Of a stretch of 64,000 bases of DNA, positions 1-12,000 are shown in pieces. The stretch comes from Flectonema sp. DT1601. Taxonomy: Eukaryota; Euglenozoa; Diplonemea; Diplonemida; Diplonemidae. The position numbers and the translations under genes are program-made. Under the pieces are notes generated by a model. It did not search any database. It saw only the letters and a program-made list of their open reading frames with translations, and was not told the DNA's origin. The stretch covers positions 1 through 64,000 of the forward strand of contig OZ025788.1 of NCBI GenBank assembly GCA_964019425.1. Reading direction: 5' to 3'. Positions within the stretch are counted from its first letter, which is position 1; every line of letters starts with the position of its first letter.

Positions 1-3000
1 GGTTTGCGGGTTTGCGGGTTTGCGGGTTTGCGGGTTTGCGGGTTTGCGGGTTTGCGGGTTTGCGGGTTTGCGGGTTTGCGGGTTTGCGGGTTTGCGGGTT
101 TGCGGGTTTGCGGGTTTGCGGGTTTGCGGGTTTGCGGGTTTGCGGGTTTGCGGGTTTGCGGGTTTGCGGGTTTGCGGGTTTGCGGGTTTGCGGGTTTGCG
201 GGTTTGCGGGTTTGCGGGTTTGCGGGTTTGCGGGTTTGCGGGTTTGCGGGTTTGCGGGTTTGCGGGTTTGCGGGTTTGCGGGTTTGCGGGTTTGCGGGTT
301 TGCGGGTTTGCGGGTTTGCGGGTTTGCGGGTTTGCGGGTTTGCGGGTTTGCGGGTTTGCGGGTTTGCGGGTTTGCGGGTTTGCGGGTTTGCGGGTTTGCG
401 GGTTTGCGGGTTTGCGGGTTTGCGGGTTTGCGGGTTTGCGGGTTTGCGGGTTTGCGGGTTTGCGGGTTTGCGGGTTTGCGGGTTTGCGGGTTTGCGGGTT
501 TGCGGGTTTGCGGGTTTGCGGGTTTGCGGGTTTGCGGGTTTGCGGGTTTGCGGGTTTGCGGGTTTGCGGGTTTGCGGGTTTGCGGGTTTGCGGGTTTGCG
601 GGTTTGCGGGTTTGCGGGTTTGCGGGTTTGCGGGTTTGCGGGTTTGCGGGTTTGCGGGTTTGCGGGTTTGCGGGTTTGCGGGTTTGCGGGTTTGCGGGTT
701 TGCGGGTTTGCGGGTTTGCGGGTTTGCGGGTTTGCGGGTTTGCGGGTTTGCGGGTTTGCGGGTTTGCGGGTTTGCGGGTTTGCGGGTTTGCGGGTTTGCG
801 GGTTTGCGGGTTTGCGGGTTTGCGGGTTTGCGGGTTTGCGGGTTTGCGGGTTTGCGGGTTTGCGGGTTTGCGGGTTTGCGGGTTTGCGGGTTTGCGGGTT
901 TGCGGGTTTGCGGGTTTGCGGGTTTGCGGGTTTGCGGGTTTGCGGGTTTGCGGGTTTGCGGGTTTGCGGGTTTGCGGGTTTGCGGGTTTGCGGGTTTGCG
1001 GGTTTGCGGGTTTGCGGGTTTGCGGGTTTGCGGGTTTGCGGGTTTGCGGGTTTGCGGGTTTGCGGGTTTGCGGGTTTGCGGGTTTGCGGGTTTGCGGGTT
1101 TGCGGGTTTGCGGGTTTGCGGGTTTGCGGGTTTGCGGGTTTGCGGGTTTGCGGGTTTGCGGGTTTGCGGGTTTGCGGGTTTGCGGGTTTGCGGGTTTGCG
1201 GGTTTGCGGGTTTGCGGGTTTGCGGGTTTGCGGGTTTGCGGGTTTGCGGGTTTGCGGGTTTGCGGGTTTGCGGGTTTGCGGGTTTGCGGGTTTGCGGGTT
1301 TGCGGGTTTGCGGGTTTGCGGGTTTGCGGGTTTGCGGGTTTGCGGGTTTGCGGGTTTGCGGGTTTGCGGGTTTGCGGGTTTGCGGGTTTGCGGGTTTGCG
1401 GGTTTGCGGGTTTGCGGGTTTGCGGGTTTGCGGGTTTGCGGGTTTGCGGGTTTGCGGGTTTGCGGGTTTGCGGGTTTGCGGGTTTGCGGGTTTGCGGGTT
1501 TGCGGGTTTGCGGGTTTGCGGGTTTGCGGGTTTGCGGGTTTGCGGGTTTGCGGGTTTGCGGGTTTGCGGGTTTGCGGGTTTGCGGGTTTGCGGGTTTGCG
1601 GGTTTGCGGGTTTGCGGGTTTGCGGGTTTGCGGGTTTGCGGGTTTGCGGGTTTGCGGGTTTGCGGGTTTGCGGGTTTGCGGGTTTGCGGGTTTGCGGGTT
1701 TGCGGGTTTGCGGGTTTGCGGGTTTGCGGGTTTGCGGGTTTGCGGGTTTGCGGGTTTGCGGGTTTGCGGGTTTGCGGGTTTGCGGGTTTGCGGGTTTGCG
1801 GGTTTGCGGGTTTGCGGGTTTGCGGGTTTGCGGGTTTGCGGGTTTGCGGGTTTGCGGGTTTGCGGGTTTGCGGGTTTGCGGGTTTGCGGGTTTGCGGGTT
1901 TGCGGGTTTGCGGGTTTGCGGGTTTGCGGGTTTGCGGGTTTGCGGGTTTGCGGGTTTGCGGGTTTGCGGGTTTGCGGGTTTGCGGGTTTGCGGGTTTGCG
2001 GGTTTGCGGGTTTGCGGGTTTGCGGGTTTGCGGGTTTGCGGGTTTGCGGGTTTGCGGGTTTGCGGGTTTGCGGGTTTGCGGGTTTGCGGGTTTGCGGGTT
2101 TGCGGGTTTGCGGGTTTGCGGGTTTGCGGGTTTGCGGGTTTGCGGGTTTGCGGGTTTGCGGGTTTGCGGGTTTGCGGGTTTGCGGGTTTGCGGGTTTGCG
2201 GGTTTGCGGGTTTGCGGGTTTGCGGGTTTGCGGGTTTGCGGGTTTGCGGGTTTGCGGGTTTGCGGGTTTGCGGGTTTGCGGGTTTGCGGGTTTGCGGGTT
2301 TGCGGGTTTGCGGGTTTGCGGGTTTGCGGGTTTGCGGGTTTGCGGGTTTGCGGGTTTGCGGGTTTGCGGGTTTGCGGGTTTGCGGGTTTGCGGGTTTGCG
2401 GGTTTGCGGGTTTGCGGGTTTGCGGGTTTGCGGGTTTGCGGGTTTGCGGGTTTGCGGGTTTGCGGGTTTGCGGGTTTGCGGGTTTGCGGGTTTGCGGGTT
2501 TGCGGGTTTGCGGGTTTGCGGGTTTGCGGGTTTGCGGGTTTGCGGGTTTGCGGGTTTGCGGGTTTGCGGGTTTGCGGGTTTGCGGGTTTGCGGGTTTGCG
2601 GGTTTGCGGGTTTGCGGGTTTGCGGGTTTGCGGGTTTGCGGGTTTGCGGGTTTGCGGGTTTGCGGGTTTGCGGGTTTGCGGGTTTGCGGGTTTGCGGGTT
2701 TGCGGGTTTGCGGGTTTGCGGGTTTGCGGGTTTGCGGGTTTGCGGGTTTGCGGGTTTGCGGGTTTGCGGGTTTGCGGGTTTGCGGGTTTGCGGGTTTGCG
2801 GGTTTGCGGGTTTGCGGGTTTGCGGGTTTGCGGGTTTGCGGGTTTGCGGGTTTGCGGGTTTGCGGGTTTGCGGGTTTGCGGGTTTGCGGCGGTTTGCGGG
2901 TTTGCGGGTTTGCGGGTTTGCGGGTTTGCGGGTTTGCGGGTTTGCGGGTTTGCGGGTTTGCGGGTTTGCGGGTTTGCGGGTTTGCGGGTTTGCGGGTTTG

Positions 3001-6000
3001 CGGGTTTGCGGGTTTGCGGGTTTGCGGGTTTGCGGGTTTGCGGGTTTGCGGGTTTGCGGGTTTGCGGGTTTGCGGGTTTGCGGGTTTGCGGGTTTGCGGG
3101 TTTGCGGGTTTGCGGGTTTGCGGGTTTGCGGGTTTGCGGGTTTGCGGGTTTGCGGGTTTGCGGGTTTGCGGGTTTGCGGGTTTGCGGGTTTGCGGGTTTG
3201 CGGGTTTGCGGGTTTGCGGGTTTGCGGGTTTGCGGGTTTGCGGGTTTGCGGGTTTGCGGGTTTGCGGGTTTGCGGGTTTGCGGGTTTGCGGGTTTGCGGG
3301 TTTGCGGGTTTGCGGGTTTGCGGGTTTGCGGGTTTGCGGGTTTGCGGGTTTGCGGGTTTGCGGGTTTGCGGGTTTGCGGGTTTGCGGGTTTGCGGGTTTG
3401 CGGGTTTGCGGGTTTGCGGGTTTGCGGGTTTGCGGGTTTGCGGGTTTGCGGGTTTGCGGGTTTGCGGGTTTGCGGGTTTGCGGGTTTGCGGGTTTGCGGG
3501 TTTGCGGGTTTGCGGGTTTGCGGGTTTGCGGGTTTGCGGGTTTGCGGGTTTGCGGGTTTGCGGGTTTGCGGGTTTGCGGGTTTGCGGGTTTGCGGGTTTG
3601 CGGGTTTGCGGGTTTGCGGGTTTGCGGGTTTGCGGGTTTGCGGGTTTGCGGGTTTGCGGGTTTGCGGGTTTGCGGGTTTGCGGGTTTGCGGGTTTGCGGG
3701 TTTGCGGGTTTGCGGGTTTGCGGGTTTGCGGGTTTGCGGGTTTGCGGGTTTGCGGGTTTGCGGGTTTGCGGGTTTGCGGGTTTGCGGGTTTGCGGGTTTG
3801 CGGGTTTGCGGGTTTGCGGGTTTGCGGGTTTGCGGGTTTGCGGGTTTGCGGGTTTGCGGGTTTGCGGGTTTGCGGGTTTGCGGGTTTGCGGGTTTGCGGG
3901 TTTGCGGGTTTGCGGGTTTGCGGGTTTGCGGGTTTGCGGGTTTGCGGGTTTGCGGGTTTGCGGGTTTGCGGGTTTGCGGGTTTGCGGGTTTGCGGGTTTG
4001 CGGGTTTGCGGGTTTGCGGGTTTGCGGGTTTGCGGGTTTGCGGGTTTGCGGGTTTGCGGGTTTGCGGGTTTGCGGGTTTGCGGGTTTGCGGGTTTGCGGG
4101 TTTGCGGGTTTGCGGGTTTGCGGGTTTGCGGGTTTGCGGGTTTGCGGGTTTGCGGGTTTGCGGGTTTGCGGGTTTGCGGGTTTGCGGGTTTGCGGGTTTG
4201 CGGGTTTGCGGGTTTGCGGGTTTGCGGGTTTGCGGGTTTGCGGGTTTGCGGGTTTGCGGGTTTGCGGGTTTGCGGGTTTGCGGGTTTGCGGGTTTGCGGG
4301 TTTGCGGGTTTGCGGGTTTGCGGGTTTTGCGGGTTTGCGGGTTTGCGGGTTTGCGGGTTTGCGGGTTTGCGGGTTTGCGGGTTTGCGGGTTTGCGGGTTT
4401 GCGGGTTTGCGGGTTTGCGGGTTTGCGGGTTTGCGGGTTTGCGGGTTTGCGGGTTTGCGGGTTTGCGGGTTTGCGGGTTTGCGGGTTTGCGGGTTTGCGG
4501 GTTTGCGGGTTTGCGGGTTTGCGGGTTTGCGGGTTTGCGGGTTTGCGGGTTTGCGGGTTTGCGGGTTTGCGGGTTTGCGGGTTTGCGGGTTTGCGGGTTT
4601 GCGGGTTTGCGGGTTTGCGGGTTTGCGGGTTTGCGGGTTTGCGGGTTTGCGGGTTTGCGGGTTTGCGGGTTTGCGGGTTTGCGGGTTTGCGGGTTTGCGG
4701 GTTTGCGGGTTTGCGGGTTTGCGGGTTTGCGGGTTTGCGGGTTTGCGGGTTTGCGGGTTTGCGGGTTTGCGGGTTTGCGGGTTTGCGGGTTTGCGGGTTT
4801 GCGGGTTTGCGGGTTTGCGGGTTTGCGGGTTTGCGGGTTTGCGGGTTTGCGGGTTTGCGGGTTTGCGGGTTTGCGGGTTTGCGGGTTTGCGGGTTTGCGG
4901 GTTTGCGGGTTTGCGGGTTTGCGGGTTTGCGGGTTTGCGGGTTTGCGGGTTTGCGGGTTTGCGGGTTTGCGGGTTTGCGGGTTTGCGGGTTTGCGGGTTT
5001 GCGGGTTTGCGGGTTTGCGGGTTTGCGGGTTTGCGGGTTTGCGGGTTTGCGGGTTTGCGGGTTTGCGGGTTTGCGGGTTTGCGGGTTTGCGGGTTTGCGG
5101 GTTTGCGGGTTTGCGGGTTTGCGGGTTTGCGGTTTGCGGGTTTGCGGGTTTGCGGGTTTGCGGGTTTGCGGGTTTGCGGGTTTGCGGGTTTGCGGGTTTG
5201 CGGGTTTGCGGGTTTGCGGGTTTGCGGGTTTGCGGGTTTGCGGGTTTGCGGGTTTGCGGGTTTGCGGGTTTGCGGGTTTGCGGGTTTGCGGGTTTGCGGG
5301 TTTGCGGGTTTGCGGGTTTGCGGGTTTGCGGGTTTGCGGGTTTGCGGGTTTGCGGGTTTGCGGGTTTGCGGGTTTGCGGGTTTGCGGGTTTGCGGGTTTG
5401 CGGGTTTGCGGGTTTGCGGGTTTGCGGGTTTGCGGGTTTGCGGGTTTGCGGGTTTGCGGGTTTGCGGGTTTGCGGGTTTGCGGGTTTGCGGGTTTGCGGG
5501 TTTGCGGGTTTGCGGGTTTGCGGGTTTGCGGGTTTGCGGGTTTGCGGGTTTGCGGGTTTGCGGGTTTGCGGGTTTGCGGGTTTGCGGGTTTGCGGGTTTG
5601 CGGGTTTGCGGGTTTGCGGGTTTGCGGGTTTGCGGGTTTGCGGGTTTGCGGGTTTGCGGGTTTGCGGGTTTGCGGGTTTGCGGGTTTGCGGGTTTGCGGG
5701 TTTGCGGGTTTGCGGGTTTGCGGGTTTGCGGGTTTGCGGGTTTGCGGGTTTGCGGGTTTGCGGGTTTGCGGGTTTGCGGGTTTGCGGGTTTGCGGGTTTG
5801 CGGGTTTGCGGGTTTGCGGGTTTGCGGGTTTGCGGGTTTGCGGGTTTGCGGGTTTGCGGGTTTGCGGGTTTGCGGGTTTGCGGGTTTGCGGGTTTGCGGG
5901 TTTGCGGGTTTGCGGGTTTGCGGGTTTGCGGGTTTGCGGGTTTGCGGGTTTGCGGGTTTGCGGGTTTGCGGGTTTGCGGGTTTGCGGGTTTGCGGGTTTG

Positions 6001-9000
6001 CGGGTTTGCGGGTTTGCGGGTTTGCGGGTTTGCGGGTTTGCGGGTTTGCGGGTTTGCGGGTTTGCGGGTTTGCGGGTTTGCGGGTTTGCGGGTTTGCGGG
6101 TTTGCGGGTTTGCGGGTTTGCGGGTTTGCGGGTTTGCGGGTTTGCGGGTTTGCGGGTTTGCGGGTTTGCGGGTTTGCGGGTTTGCGGGTTTGCGGGTTTG
6201 CGGGTTTGCGGGTTTGCGGGTTTGCGGGTTTGCGGGTTTGCGGGTTTGCGGGTTTGCGGGTTTGCGGGTTTGCGGGTTTGCGGGTTTGCGGGTTTGCGGG
6301 TTTGCGGGTTTGCGGGTTTGCGGGTTTGCGGGTTTGCGGGTTTGCGGGTTTGCGGGTTTGCGGGTTTGCGGGTTTGCGGGTTTGCGGGTTTGCGGGTTTG
6401 CGGGTTTGCGGGTTTGCGGGTTTGCGGGTTTGCGGGTTTGCGGGTTTGCGGGTTTGCGGGTTTGCGGGTTTGCGGGTTTGCGGGTTTGCGGGTTTGCGGG
6501 TTTGCGGGTTTGCGGGTTTGCGGGTTTGCGGGTTTGCGGGTTTGCGGGTTTGCGGGTTTGCGGGTTTGCGGGTTTGCGGGTTTGCGGGTTTGCGGGTTTG
6601 CGGGTTTGCGGGTTTGCGGGTTTGCGGGTTTGCGGGTTTGCGGGTTTGCGGGTTTGCGGGTTTGCGGGTTTGCGGGTTTGCGGGTTTGCGGGTTTGCGGG
6701 TTTGCGGGTTTGCGGGTTTGCGGGTTTGCGGGTTTGCGGGTTTGCGGGTTTGCGGGTTTGCGGGTTTGCGGGTTTGCGGGTTTGCGGGTTTGCGGGTTTG
6801 CGGGTTTGCGGGTTTGCGGGTTTGCGGGTTTGCGGGTTTGCGGGTTTGCGGGTTTGCGGGTTTGCGGGTTTGCGGGTTTGCGGGTTTGCGGGTTTGCGGG
6901 TTTGCGGGTTTGCGGGTTTGCGGGTTTGCGGGTTTGCGGGTTTGCGGGTTTGCGGGTTTGCGGGTTTGCGGGTTTGCGGGTTTGCGGGTTTGCGGGTTTG
7001 CGGGTTTGCGGGTTTGCGGGTTTGCGGGTTTGCGGGTTTGCGGGTTTGCGGGTTTGCGGGTTTGCGGGTTTGCGGGTTTGCGGGTTTGCGGGTTTGCGGG
7101 TTTGCGGGTTTGCGGGTTTGCGGGTTTGCGGGTTTGCGGGTTTGCGGGTTTGCGGGTTTGCGGGTTTGCGGGTTTGCGGGTTTGCGGGTTTGCGGGTTTG
7201 CGGGTTTGCGGGTTTGCGGGTTTGCGGGTTTGCGGGTTTGCGGGTTTGCGGGTTTGCGGGTTTGCGGGTTTGCGGGTTTGCGGGTTTGCGGGTTTGCGGG
7301 TTTGCGGGTTTGCGGGTTTGCGGGTTTGCGGGTTTGCGGGTTTGCGGGTTTGCGGGTTTGCGGGTTTGCGGGTTTGCGGGTTTGCGGGTTTGCGGGTTTG
7401 CGGGTTTGCGGGTTTGCGGGTTTGCGGGTTTGCGGGTTTGCGGGTTTGCGGGTTTGCGGGTTTGCGGGTTTGCGGGTTTGCGGGTTTGCGGGTTTGCGGG
7501 TTTGCGGGTTTGCGGGTTTGCGGGTTTGCGGGTTTGCGGGTTTGCGGGTTTGCGGGTTTGCGGGTTTGCGGGTTTGCGGGTTTGCGGGTTTGCGGGTTTG
7601 CGGGTTTGCGGGTTTGCGGGTTTGCGGGTTTGCGGGTTTGCGGGTTTGCGGGTTTGCGGGTTTGCGGGTTTGCGGGTTTGCGGGTTTGCGGGTTTGCGGG
7701 TTTGCGGGTTTGCGGGTTTGCGGGTTTGCGGGTTTGCGGGTTTGCGGGTTTGCGGGTTTGCGGGTTTGCGGGTTTGCGGGTTTGCGGGTTTGCGGGTTTG
7801 CGGGTTTGCGGGTTTGCGGGTTTGCGGGTTTGCGGGTTTGCGGGTTTGCGGGTTTGCGGGTTTGCGGGTTTGCGGGTTTGCGGGTTTGCGGGTTTGCGGG
7901 TTTGCGGGTTTGCGGGTTTGCGGGTTTGCGGGTTTGCGGGTTTGCGGGTTTGCGGGTTTGCGGGTTTGCGGGTTTGCGGGTTTGCGGGTTTGCGGGTTTG
8001 CGGGTTTGCGGGTTTGCGGGTTTGCGGGTTTGCGGGTTTGCGGGTTTGCGGGTTTGCGGGTTTGCGGGTTTGCGGGTTTGCGGGTTTGCGGGTTTGCGGG
8101 TTTGCGGGTTTGCGGGTTTGCGGGTTTGCGGGTTTGCGGGTTTGCGGGTTTGCGGGTTTGCGGGTTTGCGGGTTTGCGGGTTTGCGGGTTTGCGGGTTTG
8201 CGGGTTTGCGGGTTTGCGGGTTTGCGGGTTTGCGGGTTTGCGGGTTTGCGGGTTTGCGGGTTTGCGGGTTTGCGGGTTTGCGGGTTTGCGGGTTTGCGGG
8301 TTTGCGGGTTTGCGGGTTTGCGGGTTTGCGGGTTTGCGGGTTTGCGGGTTTGCGGGTTTGCGGGTTTGCGGGTTTGCGGGTTTGCGGGTTTGCGGGTTTG
8401 CGGGTTTGCGGGTTTGCGGGTTTGCGGGTTTGCGGGTTTGCGGGTTTGCGGGTTTGCGGGTTTGCGGGTTTGCGGGTTTGCGGGTTTGCGGGTTTGCGGG
8501 TTTGCGGGTTTGCGGGTTTGCGGGTTTGCGGGTTTGCGGGTTTGCGGGTTTGCGGGTTTGCGGGTTTGCGGGTTTGCGGGTTTGCGGGTTTGCGGGTTTG
8601 CGGGTTTGCGGGTTTGCGGGTTTGCGGGTTTGCGGGTTTGCGGGTTTGCGGGTTTGCGGGTTTGCGGGTTTGCGGGTTTGCGGGTTTGCGGGTTTGCGGG
8701 TTTGCGGGTTTGCGGGTTTGCGGGTTTGCGGGTTTGCGGGTTTGCGGGTTTGCGGGTTTGCGGGTTTGCGGGTTTGCGGGTTTGCGGGTTTGCGGGTTTG
8801 CGGGTTTGCGGGTTTGCGGGTTTGCGGGTTTGCGGGTTTGCGGGTTTGCGGGTTTGCGGGTTTGCGGGTTTGCGGGTTTGCGGGTTTGCGGGTTTGCGGG
8901 TTTGCGGGTTTGCGGGTTTGCGGGTTTGCGGGTTTGCGGGTTTGCGGGTTTGCGGGTTTGCGGGTTTGCGGGTTTGCGGGTTTGCGGGTTTGCGGGTTTG

Positions 9001-12000
9001 CGGGTTTGCGGGTTTGCGGGTTTGCGGGTTTGCGGGTTTGCGGGTTTGCGGGTTTGCGGGTTTGCGGGTTTGCGGGTTTGCGGGTTTGCGGGTTTGCGGG
9101 TTTGCGGGTTTGCGGGTTTGCGGGTTTGCGGGTTTGCGGGTTTGCGGGTTTGCGGGTTTGCGGGTTTGCGGGTTTGCGGGTTTGCGGGTTTGCGGGTTTG
9201 CGGGTTTGCGGGTTTGCGGGTTTGCGGGTTTGCGGGTTTGCGGGTTTGCGGGTTTGCGGGTTTGCGGGTTTGCGGGTTTGCGGGTTTGCGGGTTTGCGGG
9301 TTTGCGGGTTTGCGGGTTTGCGGGTTTGCGGGTTTGCGGGTTTGCGGGTTTGCGGGTTTGCGGGTTTGCGGGTTTGCGGGTTTGCGGGTTTGCGGGTTTG
9401 CGGGTTTGCGGGTTTGCGGGTTTGCGGGTTTGCGGGTTTGCGGGTTTGCGGGTTTGCGGGTTTGCGGGTTTGCGGGTTTGCGGGTTTGCGGGTTTGCGGG
9501 TTTGCGGGTTTGCGGGTTTGCGGGTTTGCGGGTTTGCGGGTTTGCGGGTTTGCGGGTTTGCGGGTTTGCGGGTTTGCGGGTTTGCGGGTTTGCGGGTTTG
9601 CGGGTTTGCGGGTTTGCGGGTTTGCGGGTTTGCGGGTTTGCGGGTTTGCGGGTTTGCGGGTTTGCGGGTTTGCGGGTTTGCGGGTTTGCGGGTTTGCGGG
9701 TTTGCGGGTTTGCGGGTTTGCGGGTTTGCGGGTTTGCGGGTTTGCGGGTTTGCGGGTTTGCGGGTTTGCGGGTTTGCGGGTTTGCGGGTTTGCGGGTTTG
9801 CGGGTTTGCGGGTTTGCGGGTTTGCGGGTTTGCGGGTTTGCGGGTTTGCGGGTTTGCGGGTTTGCGGGTTTGCGGGTTTGCGGGTTTGCGGGTTTGCGGG
9901 TTTGCGGGTTTGCGGGTTTGCGGGTTTGCGGGTTTGCGGGTTTGCGGGTTTGCGGGTTTGCGGGTTTGCGGGTTTGCGGGTTTGCGGGTTTGCGGGTTTG
10001 CGGGTTTGCGGGTTTGCGGGTTTGCGGGTTTGCGGGTTTGCGGGTTTGCGGGTTTGCGGGTTTGCGGGTTTGCGGGTTTGCGGGTTTGCGGGTTTGCGGG
10101 TTTGCGGGTTTGCGGGTTTGCGGGTTTGCGGGTTTGCGGGTTTGCGGGTTTGCGGGTTTGCGGGTTTGCGGGTTTGCGGGTTTGCGGGTTTGCGGGTTTG
10201 CGGGTTTGCGGGTTTGCGGGTTTGCGGGTTTGCGGGTTTGCGGGTTTGCGGGTTTGCGGGTTTGCGGGTTTGCGGGTTTGCGGGTTTGCGGGTTTGCGGG
10301 TTTGCGGGTTTGCGGGTTTGCGGGTTTGCGGGTTTGCGGGTTTGCGGGTTTGCGGGTTTGCGGGTTTGCGGGTTTGCGGGTTTGCGGGTTTGCGGGTTTG
10401 CGGGTTTGCGGGTTTGCGGGTTTGCGGGTTTGCGGGTTTGCGGGTTTGCGGGTTTGCGGGTTTGCGGGTTTGCGGGTTTGCGGGTTTGCGGGTTTGCGGG
10501 TTTGCGGGTTTGCGGGTTTGCGGGTTTGCGGGTTTGCGGGTTTGCGGGTTTGCGGGTTTGCGGGTTTGCGGGTTTGCGGGTTTGCGGGTTTGCGGGTTTG
10601 CGGGTTTGCGGGTTTGCGGGTTTGCGGGTTTGCGGGTTTGCGGGTTTGCGGGTTTGCGGGTTTGCGGGTTTGCGGGTTTGCGGGTTTGCGGGTTTGCGGG
10701 TTTGCGGGTTTGCGGGTTTGCGGGTTTGCGGGTTTGCGGGTTTGCGGGTTTGCGGGTTTGCGGGTTTGCGGGTTTGCGGGTTTGCGGGTTTGCGGGTTTG
10801 CGGGTTTGCGGGTTTGCGGGTTTGCGGGTTTGCGGGTTTGCGGGTTTGCGGGTTTGCGGGTTTGCGGGTTTGCGGGTTTGCGGGTTTGCGGGTTTGCGGG
10901 TTTGCGGGTTTGCGGGTTTGCGGGTTTGCGGGTTTGCGGGTTTGCGGGTTTGCGGGTTTGCGGGTTTGCGGGTTTGCGGGTTTGCGGGTTTGCGGGTTTG
11001 CGGGTTTGCGGGTTTGCGGGTTTGCGGGTTTGCGGGTTTGCGGGTTTGCGGGTTTGCGGGTTTGCGGGTTTGCGGGTTTGCGGGTTTGCGGGTTTGCGGG
11101 TTTGCGGGTTTGCGGGTTTGCGGGTTTGCGGGTTTGCGGGTTTGCGGGTTTGCGGGTTTGCGGGTTTGCGGGTTTGCGGGTTTGCGGGTTTGCGGGTTTG
11201 CGGGTTTGCGGGTTTGCGGGTTTGCGGGTTTGCGGGTTTGCGGGTTTGCGGGTTTGCGGGTTTGCGGGTTTGCGGGTTTGCGGGTTTGCGGGTTTGCGGG
11301 TTTGCGGGTTTGCGGGTTTGCGGGTTTGCGGGTTTGCGGGTTTGCGGGTTTGCGGGTTTGCGGGTTTGCGGGTTTGCGGGTTTGCGGGTTTGCGGGTTTG
11401 CGGGTTTGCGGGTTTGCGGGTTTGCGGGTTTGCGGGTTTGCGGGTTTGCGGGTTTGCGGGTTTGCGGGTTTGCGGGTTTGCGGGTTTGCGGGTTTGCGGG
11501 TTTGCGGGTTTGCGGGTTTGCGGGTTTGCGGGTTTGCGGGTTTGCGGGTTTGCGGGTTTGCGGGTTTGCGGGTTTGCGGGTTTGCGGGTTTGCGGGTTTG
11601 CGGGTTTGCGGGTTTGCGGGTTTGCGGGTTTGCGGGTTTGCGGGTTTGCGGGTTTGCGGGTTTGCGGGTTTGCGGGTTTGCGGGTTTGCGGGTTTGCGGG
11701 TTTGCGGGTTTGCGGGTTTGCGGGTTTGCGGGTTTGCGGGTTTGCGGGTTTGCGGGTTTGCGGGTTTGCGGGTTTGCGGGTTTGCGGGTTTGCGGGTTTG
11801 CGGGTTTGCGGGTTTGCGGGTTTGCGGGTTTGCGGGTTTGCGGGTTTGCGGGTTTGCGGGTTTGCGGGTTTGCGGGTTTGCGGGTTTGCGGGTTTGCGGG
11901 TTTGCGGGTTTGCGGGTTTGCGGGTTTGCGGGTTTGCGGGTTTGCGGGTTTGCGGGTTTGCGGGTTTGCGGGTTTGCGGGTTTGCGGGTTTGCGGGTTTG